Under the pieces are notes generated by a model that saw nothing but the letters and a program-made list of their open reading frames with translations, had not been told where the DNA came from and made no database searches. 61,719 nt of DNA. It comes from Igneacidithiobacillus sp041146875 (GTDB lineage Bacteria > Pseudomonadota > Gammaproteobacteria > Acidithiobacillales > Acidithiobacillaceae). Within the stretch, counting starts at the first letter, position 1; every line of letters starts with the position of its first letter. Of this stretch, positions 49,671 through 59,119 are shown piece after piece. The position numbers and the translations under genes were made by a program. The stretch lies in assembly GCF_041146875.1 (NCBI RefSeq), contig NZ_JBFRXP010000015.1:1-61719 (forward strand). Reading direction: 5' to 3'.

Positions 49671-50263
49671 GCCGCGTTGCGGAAATTCGTCGTGATACCC
49701 TGGAAACGCAGATTGCCGTGCGCCTGGAGCTGGATGGCTCCGGTCAGGTACAGCTGCAAACCGGGCTACCGTTTCTCGATCATATGCTGCATCAAATCGC
49801 CCGCCATGGTCTCTTTGACTTGGAGATTGAGGCGCACGGTGATCTCGAGATCGACGCCCATCACACCGTCGAAGACATCGGCATCACCTTCGGTCAGGCC
49901 TTTGCCCGTGCCGTGGGCGACAAGGCCGGCCTAACCCGCTATGGCCATGCCTATGTGCCCCTGGATGAAGCCCTGTCGCGGGTGGTGGTGGATCTGTCGG
50001 GGCGACCGGGACTGGTCTATGCCGTCGAATTTCCGCGCGCACAGATCGGCAGTTTTGACGTCGACCTGCTGCATGAATTCTTCCAGGGCTTTGTCAATCA
50101 CGCCCAGGTTACTCTGCATCTGGATGCCCTGCGCGGCAACAATGCCCACCATATTGCCGAGACCATTTTCAAGGCCTGTGGTCGGGCACTGCGCATGGCA
50201 GTGAGCCCCGATCCGCGAGCGGGGAACAGCATCCCCAGCACCAAAGGGACGCTGAACCGATGA
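49667..50263 (+). CDS. hisB: Imidazoleglycerol-phosphate dehydratase
   Basis: 198 residues, monofunctional: GLPFLDHMLHQIARHGLFDL, the metal motif DAHHTVEDIGITFGQA, and a second GNNAHHIAETIFKACGRA. The histidinol phosphatase domain fused in E. coli is absent, so that enzyme is encoded elsewhere. Confidence 0.96.
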   Translation: MSRVAEIRRDTLETQIAVRLELDGSGQVQLQTGLPFLDHMLHQIARHGLFDLEIEAHGDLEIDAHHTVEDIGITFGQAFARAVGDKAGLTRYGHAYVPLDEALSRVVVDLSGRPGLVYAVEFPRAQIGSFDVDLLHEFFQGFVNHAQVTLHLDALRGNNAHHIAETIFKACGRALRMAVSPDPRAGNSIPSTKGTLNR

Positions 50264-50931
50264 GCCGCAGCACCACGGTAGGGATCGTCGACTATGGCAT
50301 GGGCAACCTCTATTCGGTGGCCAAGGCGGTCGAGCACCTGGGTGGCAAGGCAGTAGTCAGCGCCAAGCCAGCGGAGCTCGCCGCATGTGACCGCCTGATC
50401 TTCCCGGGGGTGGGGGCCTTTGGCGACTGTATGGCGGCACTGGAAGAGCGCGAGCTGGATGAATTTCTCCGCATTGCCGCGCAAAACCGCCCCTTTCTGG
50501 GTATCTGTCTGGGCATGCAAGCACTGCTGGAGTCGAGCGAGGAACATGGCGAACACGCGGGTCTGGGCATTCTGCCAGGGCGTGTTTTGCCCTTTCCCGA
50601 AGAAGTTCTGCAAACGCCCCAAGGGCAACCTTTGAAGGTCCCGCACATGGGCTGGAATCAACTGCATCAGCTGGCACCCCATCCCCTCTTTGCTGGCGTC
50701 CCGCAGGATGCACACTTCTATTTCGTACATTCCTATTATGTCGAGCCGGCACATCCCGACCTGCTCGCTGCCTTTGCCGATTACGGCTTTCCCTTCTGTG
50801 CGGCGATTGCCGCCGACAACCTCTTTGCCCTGCAGTGCCATCCAGAAAAAAGTGGCACCGCAGGATTGCGCCTGCTCGGCAATTTTTTGCATTGGTCCGG
50901 TGACTGCCCCGGCAGCTGTGATGTCGCGTGA
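50260..50931 (+). CDS. hisH: Imidazole glycerol phosphate synthase, glutaminase subunit
   Basis: 223-residue class I glutaminase: Cys in FLGICLGMQALLE (about residue 86) and His-Glu in LQCHPEKSGTAG. Feeds ammonia to HisF. Overlaps hisB by 4 bases. Confidence 0.95.
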   Translation: MSRSTTVGIVDYGMGNLYSVAKAVEHLGGKAVVSAKPAELAACDRLIFPGVGAFGDCMAALEERELDEFLRIAAQNRPFLGICLGMQALLESSEEHGEHAGLGILPGRVLPFPEEVLQTPQGQPLKVPHMGWNQLHQLAPHPLFAGVPQDAHFYFVHSYYVEPAHPDLLAAFADYGFPFCAAIAADNLFALQCHPEKSGTAGLRLLGNFLHWSGDCPGSCDVA

Positions 50932-50947
50932 GAGTGGAGAGAAGAAC

Positions 50948-51688
50948 ATGTTGTTGATACCCGCGATCGACCTCAAAGGCGGCCATTGCGTGCGCCTGCG
51001 CCAGGGGCGTATGGACGAGGATACCGTCTTTTCTGCAGACCCCGTCGCCACTGCCCGGCGCTGGGTGGAAGCGGGCGCGCGCCGCCTGCACATTGTCGAC
51101 CTGGACGGTGCCGTGAGTGGCGAACCCATTCATGCACAAGTCATTGGCGAAATCTCGCAGAGCTTCCCCGATCTGGAGATCGAGGTGGGCGGCGGCATTC
51201 GCAGTGAAGAACAAATCGAGAGTTACGTTCTCGCCGGGGTGAATTACGTCATTATCGGAACCCAGGCGGTCAAAGCGCCCGGCTTTGTCGCCGAGGCGGC
51301 CCTTGCCTTTCCCGGACACATCATCGTCGGTATCGATGCGCGCGATGGCAAGGTGGCAACCGAAGGCTGGTCGAAGCTCTCGCGCCATGACCCCATCGAT
51401 CTTGCGCAGCACTTTGCCAACGACGGCGTAGAGGCCATCATCTACACCGACATTAGTCGTGACGGCATGATGAGCGGCCCCAACATCGAGGCCACGGTCA
51501 AACTCGCCCGCAGCATCCCGGTGCCGGTAATTGCTTCCGGTGGCATTGCTAACCTAGAGCAACTTCTGGCGCTACAAGCCTATGAGGAAGAGGGTATCTG
51601 CGGCGCCATTACCGGACGCGCCATCTACGAGGGTACCCTTGATTTCGCCAGCGCCCAGCGCCGGCTGGATACCGGCCATGCTGAGTAA
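50948..51688 (+). CDS. hisA: ProFAR isomerase
   Basis: 246-residue TIM barrel: LLIPAIDLKGGHCVRLRQG, EVGGGIRSEEQIESY, YTDISRDGMMSGPN, VIASGGIANLEQLL. The ATG at 50948 is preceded by GAGAGAAG and follows hisH by 16 bp; the open frame runs further back inside hisH. It overlaps hisF by 11 bases. Confidence 0.95.
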   Translation: MLLIPAIDLKGGHCVRLRQGRMDEDTVFSADPVATARRWVEAGARRLHIVDLDGAVSGEPIHAQVIGEISQSFPDLEIEVGGGIRSEEQIESYVLAGVNYVIIGTQAVKAPGFVAEAALAFPGHIIVGIDARDGKVATEGWSKLSRHDPIDLAQHFANDGVEAIIYTDISRDGMMSGPNIEATVKLARSIPVPVIASGGIANLEQLLALQAYEEEGICGAITGRAIYEGTLDFASAQRRLDTGHAE

Positions 51689-52439
51689 GCGCATCATCCC
51701 CTGTCTCGATATCGATCAGGGCCGCGTCGTCAAAGGCGTGCAGTTTCTCTCCTTGCGCGATGCCGGCGACCCGGTCGAGACGGCCGCCCGCTATAATGCC
51801 GAGGGCGCTGACGAACTCACCTTTCTCGATATCTCTGCCAGTCATGAGGGGCGGCAGACCATGGCCGACGTGGTCTCCGCCGTCGCTGCGGAGGTCTTTA
51901 TACCCCTCACCGTGGGCGGTGGCGTGCGTAGCGTTGAGGATGTGCGCACCTTACTGCTGGCCGGCGCCGACAAAGTCAGTATCAACAGTGCTGCCGTCGC
52001 TACTCCTGAGTTGGTGCAGCAAGCCGCGCAGCGCTTCGGCAACTCCTGCATCGTGGTCGCGATCGACGCGCGGCGCAGCGGCGACCATTGGGAGGTCTTC
52101 ACCCACGGCGGCCGTCGTCCGACCGGGCTGGATGCCGTAGCCTGGGCGCAGCGTATGGCTGCCCTCGGCGCCGGCGAGATTCTGCTGACCAGTATGGATC
52201 GCGATGGCACCGGCGAGGGCTTCGACCTTGAGCTGACCCGAGCCGTAGCCAACGCCGTGCCGGTGCCCGTCATCGCCTCCGGGGGCGTGGGCAAGCTCGA
52301 AGATTTTGCGGCAGGAATCGTGTACGGCCATGCCGATGCCGTGCTCGCCGCCAGCGTCTTTCATTTCGGGCAGTTTCGTATTCCCGATGTGAAGAACGCC
52401 TTGGCGCTGCAAGGCATTCCCATGCGTCTGGATGCCTGA
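51678..52439 (+). CDS. hisF: Imidazole glycerol phosphate synthase, cyclase subunit
   Basis: 253-residue TIM barrel: MLSKRIIPCLDIDQGRVVKG with the catalytic Asp, LTVGGGVRSVEDV, LLTSMDRDGTGEGFDLELT with the second Asp, and VIASGGVGKLEDF. Partner of HisH. Confidence 0.95.
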   Translation: MLSKRIIPCLDIDQGRVVKGVQFLSLRDAGDPVETAARYNAEGADELTFLDISASHEGRQTMADVVSAVAAEVFIPLTVGGGVRSVEDVRTLLLAGADKVSINSAAVATPELVQQAAQRFGNSCIVVAIDARRSGDHWEVFTHGGRRPTGLDAVAWAQRMAALGAGEILLTSMDRDGTGEGFDLELTRAVANAVPVPVIASGGVGKLEDFAAGIVYGHADAVLAASVFHFGQFRIPDVKNALALQGIPMRLDA

Positions 52440-52475
52440 GGCATCCAGATCCAACGCGTTTGCGTAGAGAGAATT

Positions 52476-53159
52476 ATGGATCGCCAAACCGAACAACTCG
52501 TAGCTGCGGTGCGCTGGAACGAGCAAGGCTTGGTGCCTGCCATCGCCCAGGATGCGCGCAGTGGGCAGGTATTGATGCTGGCGTGGATGAATGCCGAGGC
52601 CCTGCGCCTGAGTCTTGCAGAAGGTCGCGGCATTTATTGGTCGCGTTCGCGCCAAGCCCTGTGGCGCAAGGGCGAGAGCTCCGGCCACGTGCAGCACCTG
52701 CAAAGCGCCCACTTGGATTGTGACGGTGACACCATCCTCTTGCGTGTGCTGCAGGAAGGCGCCGCCTGTCACACCGGGGCGGCCACCTGTTTTTTCCGCG
52801 ATGCCGAGGACAATGCCTGGCAGGACAATAGTCCGCCTGGAGGCAGCGTGCTCGACGAGCTGCAGGCCACCATCCACCGTCGGCGCCAGTCCGACCCGGC
52901 ACAGTCCTACGTGGCCAAGCTGCTCCATGGGGGCCGCGATCGGATTTTGAAAAAGGTGGGCGAGGAGTCGGCGGAATTCCTCCTCGCCTGCAAAAATCCC
53001 GAGACGCAGCCAGTGATTGCCGAGGCTGCAGACCTTTTGTTTCACCTATTGGTGGCATTAGAGGAACGAGATTTGCATATAGATGAGGTATTGGGCGAGC
53101 TGCAACGCCGCGAAGGGGTGTCGGGTCTAGTGGAAAAGGCATCGCGGAAGTCGGCTTGA
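52476..53159 (+). CDS. hisI: Bifunctional phosphoribosyl-AMP cyclohydrolase/ATP pyrophosphatase
   Basis: 227 residues (HisIE fusion). Residues 1-~115 are HisI with metal Cys in HLDCDGDTILLRV and AACHTGAATCFF; residues ~125-227 are HisE with RILKKVGEESAEFLLACKN and EAADLLFHLLVAL. Steps 2 and 3 of histidine synthesis. Ends the histidine run 69 bp before tatA. Confidence 0.94.
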   Translation: MDRQTEQLVAAVRWNEQGLVPAIAQDARSGQVLMLAWMNAEALRLSLAEGRGIYWSRSRQALWRKGESSGHVQHLQSAHLDCDGDTILLRVLQEGAACHTGAATCFFRDAEDNAWQDNSPPGGSVLDELQATIHRRRQSDPAQSYVAKLLHGGRDRILKKVGEESAEFLLACKNPETQPVIAEAADLLFHLLVALEERDLHIDEVLGELQRREGVSGLVEKASRKSA

Positions 53160-53228
53160 CGCTGTTCCGAGTCTTGACTATGGTCAACAGTACATCGCCA
53201 TATCGTCCCGGTTGGGAAGGAGATCAGT

Positions 53229-53459
53229 ATGGGCGCTTTTAGCATCTGGCATTTAATTATCATCTTATTGATTGTGGTGGCCCTTTTCGGCACCGCCAAG
53301 CTACGTAATGTGGGTTCCGATCTAGGTTCGGCCATCAAAGGCTTCCGCTCCGCGGTAAAGGAAGAGGAAGAAAAAAAAGAAAAAGAGGCCGCGATTGGAC
53401 ACACCATCGAGGCTGAGGTTAGCCCGAAAACCGAGCAGGAAAGCGTGCACCACGGCTAA
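53229..53459 (+). CDS. tatA: Twin-arginine translocase TatA
   Basis: 76 residues: one N-terminal membrane helix (SIWHLIIILLIVVALFG), the FGTAKLRNVGSDLGSAIKGF amphipathic helix, and a charged tail. Forms the Tat pore; the HiPIP at 5633-5923 is a likely client. GGAG precedes the ATG. Confidence 0.95.
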   Translation: MGAFSIWHLIIILLIVVALFGTAKLRNVGSDLGSAIKGFRSAVKEEEEKKEKEAAIGHTIEAEVSPKTEQESVHHG

Positions 53460-53462
53460 GCC

Positions 53463-53855
53463 ATGTTTGACTTCAGTTTTGGTGAACTCGCTCTACTAGC
53501 GGTCATCGCTTTGTTGGTGGTGGGGCCGGAAAAACTGCCCGAGCTGGCGCGCACAGCGGGCAAGTGGGTGGGCTATTTCCGCCGCACAGTAAATAATGTG
53601 CGATCGGAAGTGGAACAACAGCTGCTCCTTGACGAGATGCGTAAAGAGGCAGAAAAGCTCAAGGGCTATGCCAATGAACCCTTGCAGGAAGTAGAGAAGT
53701 TCAAAGCGAGTATCGAAGAACCCCTGCTAGCAGACGCGGGGACTTCTGCAGAAAATACTGAAGAGCGGGCCTCTACGGTGGAAGGCGAGGCAGAGGTAAC
53801 TCTGCCCGCCGGAGTCAGCGGCCCTTCCCGCCCGCAGGGTCAGATCTTGCACTGA
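53463..53855 (+). CDS. tatB: Twin-arginine translocase TatB
   Basis: 130 residues: MFDFSFGELALLAVIALLVV and GPEKLPELARTAGKWVGYFR, with the longer tail typical of TatB. Binds signal peptides together with TatC. Three bp after tatA. Confidence 0.94.
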   Translation: MFDFSFGELALLAVIALLVVGPEKLPELARTAGKWVGYFRRTVNNVRSEVEQQLLLDEMRKEAEKLKGYANEPLQEVEKFKASIEEPLLADAGTSAENTEERASTVEGEAEVTLPAGVSGPSRPQGQILH

Positions 53856-53916
53856 CGCCCCGTCGGCTCCAGGGCATCAGCGCCCCTGTTGACACCTTTA
53901 TAGCCCCGGAAAATTC

Positions 53917-54747
53917 ATGGCGAGTGCAGACAAACTGAGCGACTCAGCAGAAAACACCTTTATTGGTCATCTCTTGGAGTTGCGCCGCAGGGTCCTGTTC
54001 TCGGTCATCGCCTTGTTTGCCGGCTTTCTCGTTTCTTACCCCTTCGCCCAACAAATCTATGGCATTCTTGCCCAACCACTGATATCCGTGCTGCCGAAAG
54101 GTAGTCACCTGATCTATACCAGCCTGCCCGAGGTCTTTCTCACCTACGTACAGTTGTCGCTCATCTCCGGTTTCATTTTAGCGTTGCCGGTGATCTTGTA
54201 TCAGTTTTGGGCCTTCATTGCGCCGGGTCTCTATACCAACGAGCGCAGGATATTTTTCCCCATCCTGTTTACCTCTCTTGCGCTCTTCGTCGCGGGCATC
54301 GTCTTTGCCTATTATGTCGTCTTTCCTAACGCCTTTCGCTTCTTCGCGAGCTTTTCCGGGCACGACATCACCGCCATGCCCAAGGTCAGCAATTATCTGG
54401 CGCTGATCGTTAAGTTTTCCCTGGCCTTTGGGCTCGCTTTTCAGATCCCGATCCTAGTGGTGGTACTGGTGCAGATTGGCATTCTGCAACTCGACACGTT
54501 ACGGCGTGGACGGCGCTATGCCTTCCTCGTCTGCGCCATTGCCTCGGCCATTCTCAGCCCTCCCGACGTGATGTCGATGATCTTGCTGATGATCCCGATG
54601 TATATGCTATTTGAAATGGGACTACTCTTTTCTGCTTACTTTGAGCGCAAACGCCTGCGTGCCGCCAACAATGCTCCCGAAGAGGAGATCGATCCCGACC
54701 GCGTCATGGATGATGCCGAGGATAGCTTCCACGACAAAGATGAGTAA
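53917..54747 (+). CDS. tatC: Twin-arginine translocase TatC
   Basis: 276 residues with six membrane helices: HLLELRRRVLFSVIALFAGF, the conserved LPEVFLTYVQLS, and FVAGIVFAYYVVFPNAFRFF. Recognises the twin-arginine motif. Sixty-one bp after tatB. Confidence 0.95.
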   Translation: MASADKLSDSAENTFIGHLLELRRRVLFSVIALFAGFLVSYPFAQQIYGILAQPLISVLPKGSHLIYTSLPEVFLTYVQLSLISGFILALPVILYQFWAFIAPGLYTNERRIFFPILFTSLALFVAGIVFAYYVVFPNAFRFFASFSGHDITAMPKVSNYLALIVKFSLAFGLAFQIPILVVVLVQIGILQLDTLRRGRRYAFLVCAIASAILSPPDVMSMILLMIPMYMLFEMGLLFSAYFERKRLRAANNAPEEEIDPDRVMDDAEDSFHDKDE

Positions 54748-54807
54748 CACAGGACTTTTCTCCCCCCTGTGCTATGCTGCAGTAAAGATTCACAAGGGAG
54801 GTGTCCG

Positions 54808-56991
54808 TTGACCCAAGTCCTGACCACAAATGCCAGCGATGTCGAGGCCATACTCGCCGCACGCCACCATGATCCGTTTGCCTTTCTCGGCCAGCATCAC
54901 GCCGAGAGTAGCTGGGTGCAACGGGCATTCTTGCCTGATGCTACCCAGGTCGAACTGCTTCCCAAACGCGGGAAGGCGCGGCCCATGCAGTGTTTACACG
55001 AAGCCGGCATATTCGTTTCCGAATCCAGCACACAATTGTCGCAGCCTTACCGCTTGCGCTGGCAGGATGGTGGCGGAAACTGGCACGAGCAACACGACCC
55101 TTATACCTTCCCGGCGATTCTTGGTGATCTCGACATCTACCTCTTTGGCGAAGGGCGCTGGCTGGATGCCTACCACAGCCTGGGCGCGCATCGCCGCCAA
55201 TATGAGGGAGTGGATGGCGTATTCTTCGCTGTCTGGGCCCCGAACGCCGAGCGCGTCAGTGTAGTCGGAGATTTTAACGCCTGGGATGGCCGTGCCCACC
55301 CCATGCGCGCGCGCGGTCAGAGCGGTCTTTGGGAGATCTTCCTGCCTGCCCTTCCTGCCGATGCCATCTACAAATTCGAACTGCGCCATCGGGATTCTGG
55401 TAGCGTATTCGCCAAAACCGACCCCTACGCGCAGTGCTTCGAACTCCGCCCGGAAACGGCGGCCCGGGTCGTGGAATCATATCACCAGTGGCAGGATCAG
55501 GACTGGCTGGAACAGCGCGCCGCGCGCGACTGGCAGAAGGCGCCGATGAGCGTGTACGAGGTACATCTCGGCTCCTGGAGACGGCGCGCCGATGGCAGCT
55601 TTTGCAGTTATGCCGAGCTGGCCGAAGGGTTGGTAGCCTATTGCCAAGAGATGGGTTTTACCCACCTCGAATTGCTCCCGGTCATGGAGCATCCCCTCGA
55701 CGAATCGTGGGGTTATCAGGTCAGCGGCTACTTTGCACCCACCAGTCGTTTTGGTACACCGGACGAGTTTCGCGCCTTTGTCGATCATTGCCATCAACAC
55801 GGCATTGGCGTGCTGCTCGACTGGGTGCCGGGGCATTTCCCGCGCGATAGCTGGGGGCTAGCCCGCTTCGATGGAACCCCTTTATATGAACACGCCGACC
55901 CCCGTGAGGGCGAACACAAGGACTGGGGCACCTACATCTTCAACTTTGGTCGTAACGAGGTCCGCAACTTTCTCCTCAGTAACGCCTGCTATTGGGCCGA
56001 GGAATTTCATCTCGACGGCTTTCGCGTGGATGCCGTCGCCTCCCTGCTCTATCGCGATTATTCGCGCAAGGAAGGGGAATGGATCCCGAACCAGTATGGT
56101 GGGCGGGAAAACCTCGAAGCAATTGACTTCCTCCGTGAATTACACGTGGCCTTACATGAGCGTTATCCGGGAATTCTCAGCATTGCCGAAGAATCCACTG
56201 CCTGGCCCATGGTCTCCCGTCCCACCTATCTCGGCGGTCTGGGATTTTCTATGAAATGGAACATGGGCTGGATGCATGACACCCTAAGCTATATGCAACT
56301 CAACCCCATCCACCGCCAGTATCACCATGACGCCCTAACTTTCAGCCAGCTCTATGCCTACACCGAGAACTTCGTCCTGCCCCTCTCCCACGACGAGGTG
56401 GTGCACGGCAAAGGCTCTCTCCTCGACAAGATGTCTGGCGATGCCTGGCAACGCTTTGCCAACCTGCGTCTGCTCTTCAGCTATCAGTTTGCCCATCCTG
56501 GCAAAAAACTCAATTTCATGGGCAATGAATTTGGCCAGGGACGCGAGTGGAATAGCGGTAGCGAACTCGATTGGGAGCTTTTGGATGTCGATTGGCACCG
56601 CGGTGTGCAGCAGATGTTTCGTGATCTCAACCATCTGCATCGGAGCACCCCTGCCCTGCATGAACAGGACTTTCAGCATGAGGGCTTCCAGTGGATCGAC
56701 TGCCATGATGCTGGACAATCGGCGCTAAGTTTCCTGCGTTGGGACCGTGCGGGAAATTTTGTCGTCGTGCTCTGTAATTTTACCCCCGTACCGCGGCAGC
56801 AGTACCGCATTGGCGTGCCTCGTAACGGTAACTATCGGGAAATTTTCAATAGCGATGCAGCCGCCTATGGCGGCAGCAATATCGGTAACCCGCCGCAACA
56901 GAGCGAGAATATCGCTTGGTCTGGACTGCCAGTCAGTCTGTCGCTGACTTTGCCGCCCCTGGCGGTGCTCTATCTGGCATGGAGTGATTGA
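54808..56991 (+). CDS. glgB: 1,4-alpha-glucan branching enzyme
   Basis: 727 residues from a TTG at 54808. N-terminal and CBM48 domains (FAVWAPNAERVSVVGDFNAW about residue 150), then the GH13 barrel with nucleophile Asp408 in GFRVDAVASLLY, acid Glu461 in IAEESTAWP, and PLSHDEVVHGKGSLL. Adds alpha-1,6 branches to glycogen. TTG is preferred because AAGGGAGGT lies just upstream and an ATG at 54769 has none; relatives start near here. No other glycogen gene is adjacent. Confidence 0.93.
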   Translation: MTQVLTTNASDVEAILAARHHDPFAFLGQHHAESSWVQRAFLPDATQVELLPKRGKARPMQCLHEAGIFVSESSTQLSQPYRLRWQDGGGNWHEQHDPYTFPAILGDLDIYLFGEGRWLDAYHSLGAHRRQYEGVDGVFFAVWAPNAERVSVVGDFNAWDGRAHPMRARGQSGLWEIFLPALPADAIYKFELRHRDSGSVFAKTDPYAQCFELRPETAARVVESYHQWQDQDWLEQRAARDWQKAPMSVYEVHLGSWRRRADGSFCSYAELAEGLVAYCQEMGFTHLELLPVMEHPLDESWGYQVSGYFAPTSRFGTPDEFRAFVDHCHQHGIGVLLDWVPGHFPRDSWGLARFDGTPLYEHADPREGEHKDWGTYIFNFGRNEVRNFLLSNACYWAEEFHLDGFRVDAVASLLYRDYSRKEGEWIPNQYGGRENLEAIDFLRELHVALHERYPGILSIAEESTAWPMVSRPTYLGGLGFSMKWNMGWMHDTLSYMQLNPIHRQYHHDALTFSQLYAYTENFVLPLSHDEVVHGKGSLLDKMSGDAWQRFANLRLLFSYQFAHPGKKLNFMGNEFGQGREWNSGSELDWELLDVDWHRGVQQMFRDLNHLHRSTPALHEQDFQHEGFQWIDCHDAGQSALSFLRWDRAGNFVVVLCNFTPVPRQQYRIGVPRNGNYREIFNSDAAAYGGSNIGNPPQQSENIAWSGLPVSLSLTLPPLAVLYLAWSD

Positions 56992-56994
56992 GCC

Positions 56995-57462
56995 GTGCTC
57001 TTGCTCTACCTGATCATCGCTGTTATCGCCGGCCTGGCAGAGCTCTTCACTGGCACCTTTTACCTTGCTGCCGTTGCCCTTGCCGCGTTAATTACCCTCA
57101 TTGCCGGATTCGTCCTGCCGCAGCTCACCTTGCATTGGGTCTTTCTTGCCAGCAGTATCATCCTCATTCTCGCCAGCACTTGGCTGCGTCATCGCCTGGC
57201 GCGCAAAGCTAGTGGTGTCGATGATCTCGACCTGGGCCAGGCCGTAGAGATCCTACGCGGCCCGGATGCGCAAGGGCGCTATCGCGTTCGCTATCGTGGC
57301 AGTGAGTGGCCCGCGGTACTTGAGGAGGACGACAGCGCCTGTGCCGGCGCCTCTGCCGTCATCGTCGCCCACGAAGGCAATCTTTTGCACATTGCCCTAC
57401 TTCCACCATCGTCCAGGGAGTCGCTATGCCCACCACCCTCATCAGCATCGTCGTCGTCCTGA
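56995..57462 (+). CDS. NfeD-like membrane protein
   Basis: 155 residues: membrane helices (LLYLIIAVIAGLAELFTGTF, LALAALITLIAGFVL) and a C-terminal OB-type domain (GQAVEILRGPDAQGRYRVRY, GSEWPAVLEED). NfeD proteins pair with SPFH proteins and the stomatin-like gene follows, its ATG overlapping this reading frame by 37 bases. The start is GTG at 56995. Confidence 0.88.
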   Translation: MLLLYLIIAVIAGLAELFTGTFYLAAVALAALITLIAGFVLPQLTLHWVFLASSIILILASTWLRHRLARKASGVDDLDLGQAVEILRGPDAQGRYRVRYRGSEWPAVLEEDDSACAGASAVIVAHEGNLLHIALLPPSSRESLCPPPSSASSSS

Positions 57463-58376
57463 TTGTCGTCTTTTTTGTGTTGCGCGCCGCGATTCGCGTC
57501 GTGCCGCAGCAGCGTGCCTGGGTAGTCGAGCGCCTCGGCCGCTATCATTTAACCCTGCACCCCGGCCTGAATGTCGTTGTGCCCTTCATTGATCGCGTCG
57601 CCTACCGTTTCGACATGCGCGAATTACCCATGGAAGTGCCGGCACAAATCTGTATCTCCCTAGATAACACCACCATGACCGTAGATGGTGTGCTCTATGT
57701 GCAGATTACCGATGCCGTGAAGGCCGCCTACGGCTCCAGCAACCCCTTCACCGCCGTCGTGCAGCTGGCACAGACCAGCATGCGCTCGGAGATTGGCAAG
57801 CTGCACCTCGATGCCGCCCTCTCATCGCGGCAACTCCTCAACGCTGCCGTTGCCGAGGCGGTGGACGAGGCGGCACTCAACTGGGGCGTGAAGGTTCTGC
57901 GCTATGAGATAAAAGACATTACCCCACCGACGGAGATCATCCGCGCCATGGAGCTGCAGATCACTGCCGAGCGAGAAAAACGCGCGATCATCGCCAAATC
58001 CGAAGGGCAGCGGCAGCAGCAAATCAACACCTCCGAGGGGCAACGGCAACAGGAAATCAACGTCGCGGATGGCCGCAAACAGGCCGAGGTGCTGCGTGCC
58101 GAAGGCGAAGCACAAGCCATTGCCCTGGTCGCCGATGCCACCGCCAAGGCCATTGCCACCATCGGCGCCGCGGCACGCGAACCCGGTGGTATCGAGGCAC
58201 TGCAGATGCAATTGGCTAAAGATTACATCGAAAAATGGGGCAATCTCGCCAAGGCCAGCACCAACTTGGTCATTCCCGCTGATCTGGGCAACGTTGGTGC
58301 CCTGGTCTCCACGGCGCTCGCCATCGTGCAGAAAAATGGCGCGGCAGCCATGTCGTCTAGTGGAGGAAATCCATAA
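57426..58376 (+). CDS. Stomatin/SPFH-family membrane protein (QmcA-like)
   Basis: 316 residues: an N-terminal membrane helix (ISIVVVLIVVFFVLRAAIRV), VPQQRAWVVERLGRYHLTLH, the SPFH domain with TMTVDGVLYVQITDAVKAAY, and a coiled-coil tail rich in Glu/Gln (EGQRQQQINTSEGQRQQEIN). Forms large membrane rings with NfeD partners and affects membrane quality control. Confidence 0.92.
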   Translation: MPTTLISIVVVLIVVFFVLRAAIRVVPQQRAWVVERLGRYHLTLHPGLNVVVPFIDRVAYRFDMRELPMEVPAQICISLDNTTMTVDGVLYVQITDAVKAAYGSSNPFTAVVQLAQTSMRSEIGKLHLDAALSSRQLLNAAVAEAVDEAALNWGVKVLRYEIKDITPPTEIIRAMELQITAEREKRAIIAKSEGQRQQQINTSEGQRQQEINVADGRKQAEVLRAEGEAQAIALVADATAKAIATIGAAAREPGGIEALQMQLAKDYIEKWGNLAKASTNLVIPADLGNVGALVSTALAIVQKNGAAAMSSSGGNP

Positions 58377-58391
58377 CGGCATTGATCGACC

Positions 58392-58565
58392 ATGCGCAGC
58401 CATCTCTCCCTGACAACGGAAGGCGAGCGCGTCTATGCAGAATTGCGACGTATCGCTATAGATTTCTGTCGTGAGCAGCTAGCGGATTTGGACCGCAAAT
58501 CTGTACGTGAGGCAACTGCAGCCCTGCAAAACCTACTACAAACCTTAACTGGCTTTCAGCGATGA
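58392..58565 (+). pseudogene. C-terminal remnant of a MarR-type regulator
   Basis: 57 codons, MRSHLSLTTEGERVYAELRR then an amphipathic helix to LLQTLTGFQR. This matches the wing and last helices of MarR regulators (the LTxEGxxxYxxL motif). The DNA-binding helices are missing. Its stop overlaps the start of the MFS remnant, the usual layout of a MarR-controlled efflux operon. Confidence 0.6.
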
Positions 58566-59119
58566 CTGCGGCACCAACCACCAACAATGCTTCGTTGAAT
58601 CGTCCACTGATAACGCTGTCTATCATGCTGGCGACCATTATGCAGACGCTGGACAGCACCATTGCCAACGTCGCCCTGCCGCACATGCAGGGTAGCCTGT
58701 CCGCAACACTGAATCAGGTAGGATGGGTGCTTACCTCGTACATTGTTGCTACCGCTATTGCTACCCCAATGACGGGTTGGTTGGCCGAGCGCTTCGGAAA
58801 ACGCAACGTGCTGTTGGCATCGGTAGTGGGCTTCACCCTTGCATCTATGTGGTGCGGCATTTCTACTTCGCTTGCCGAGATCGTTTTGGCTCGAGTGTTC
58901 CAGGGCGCCTTCGGAGCGGCGTTGGTGCCCCTCGCGCAGACCACCCTGCTCGATATCAACCCACGGGAAAAGCAAGGCTCTGCCATGGCTATGTGGGGGA
59001 TGGGGGTAATGGTTGGCCCGATCATCGGCCCCACTTTTGGCGGTTGGTTAACGGATAGCCTGGGCTGGCGCTGGGTATTTTTCATCAATGTGCCGGTAGG
59101 TATTCTGGTCACCTCATAA
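58562..59119 (+). pseudogene. Truncated DHA2-type MFS drug efflux transporter
   Basis: 185 residues with about six membrane helices: MQTLDSTIANVALPHMQGSL, YIVATAIATPMTGWLAERFG, ARVFQGAFGAALVPLAQTTL, GWRWVFFINVPVGI. Matches EmrB/QacA-type 14-helix pumps, which are about 500 residues long. Similarity ends at FFINVPVGI near 59107; the following codons come from a different gene read antisense. Non-functional as a pump. Confidence 0.85.

Noticed and set aside
54748..54771. CACAGG...CCTGTG hairpin between tatC and glgB as a terminator
   Set aside because: It has a 12-nt loop and is followed by GCTATGCTGC, not a U-tract.
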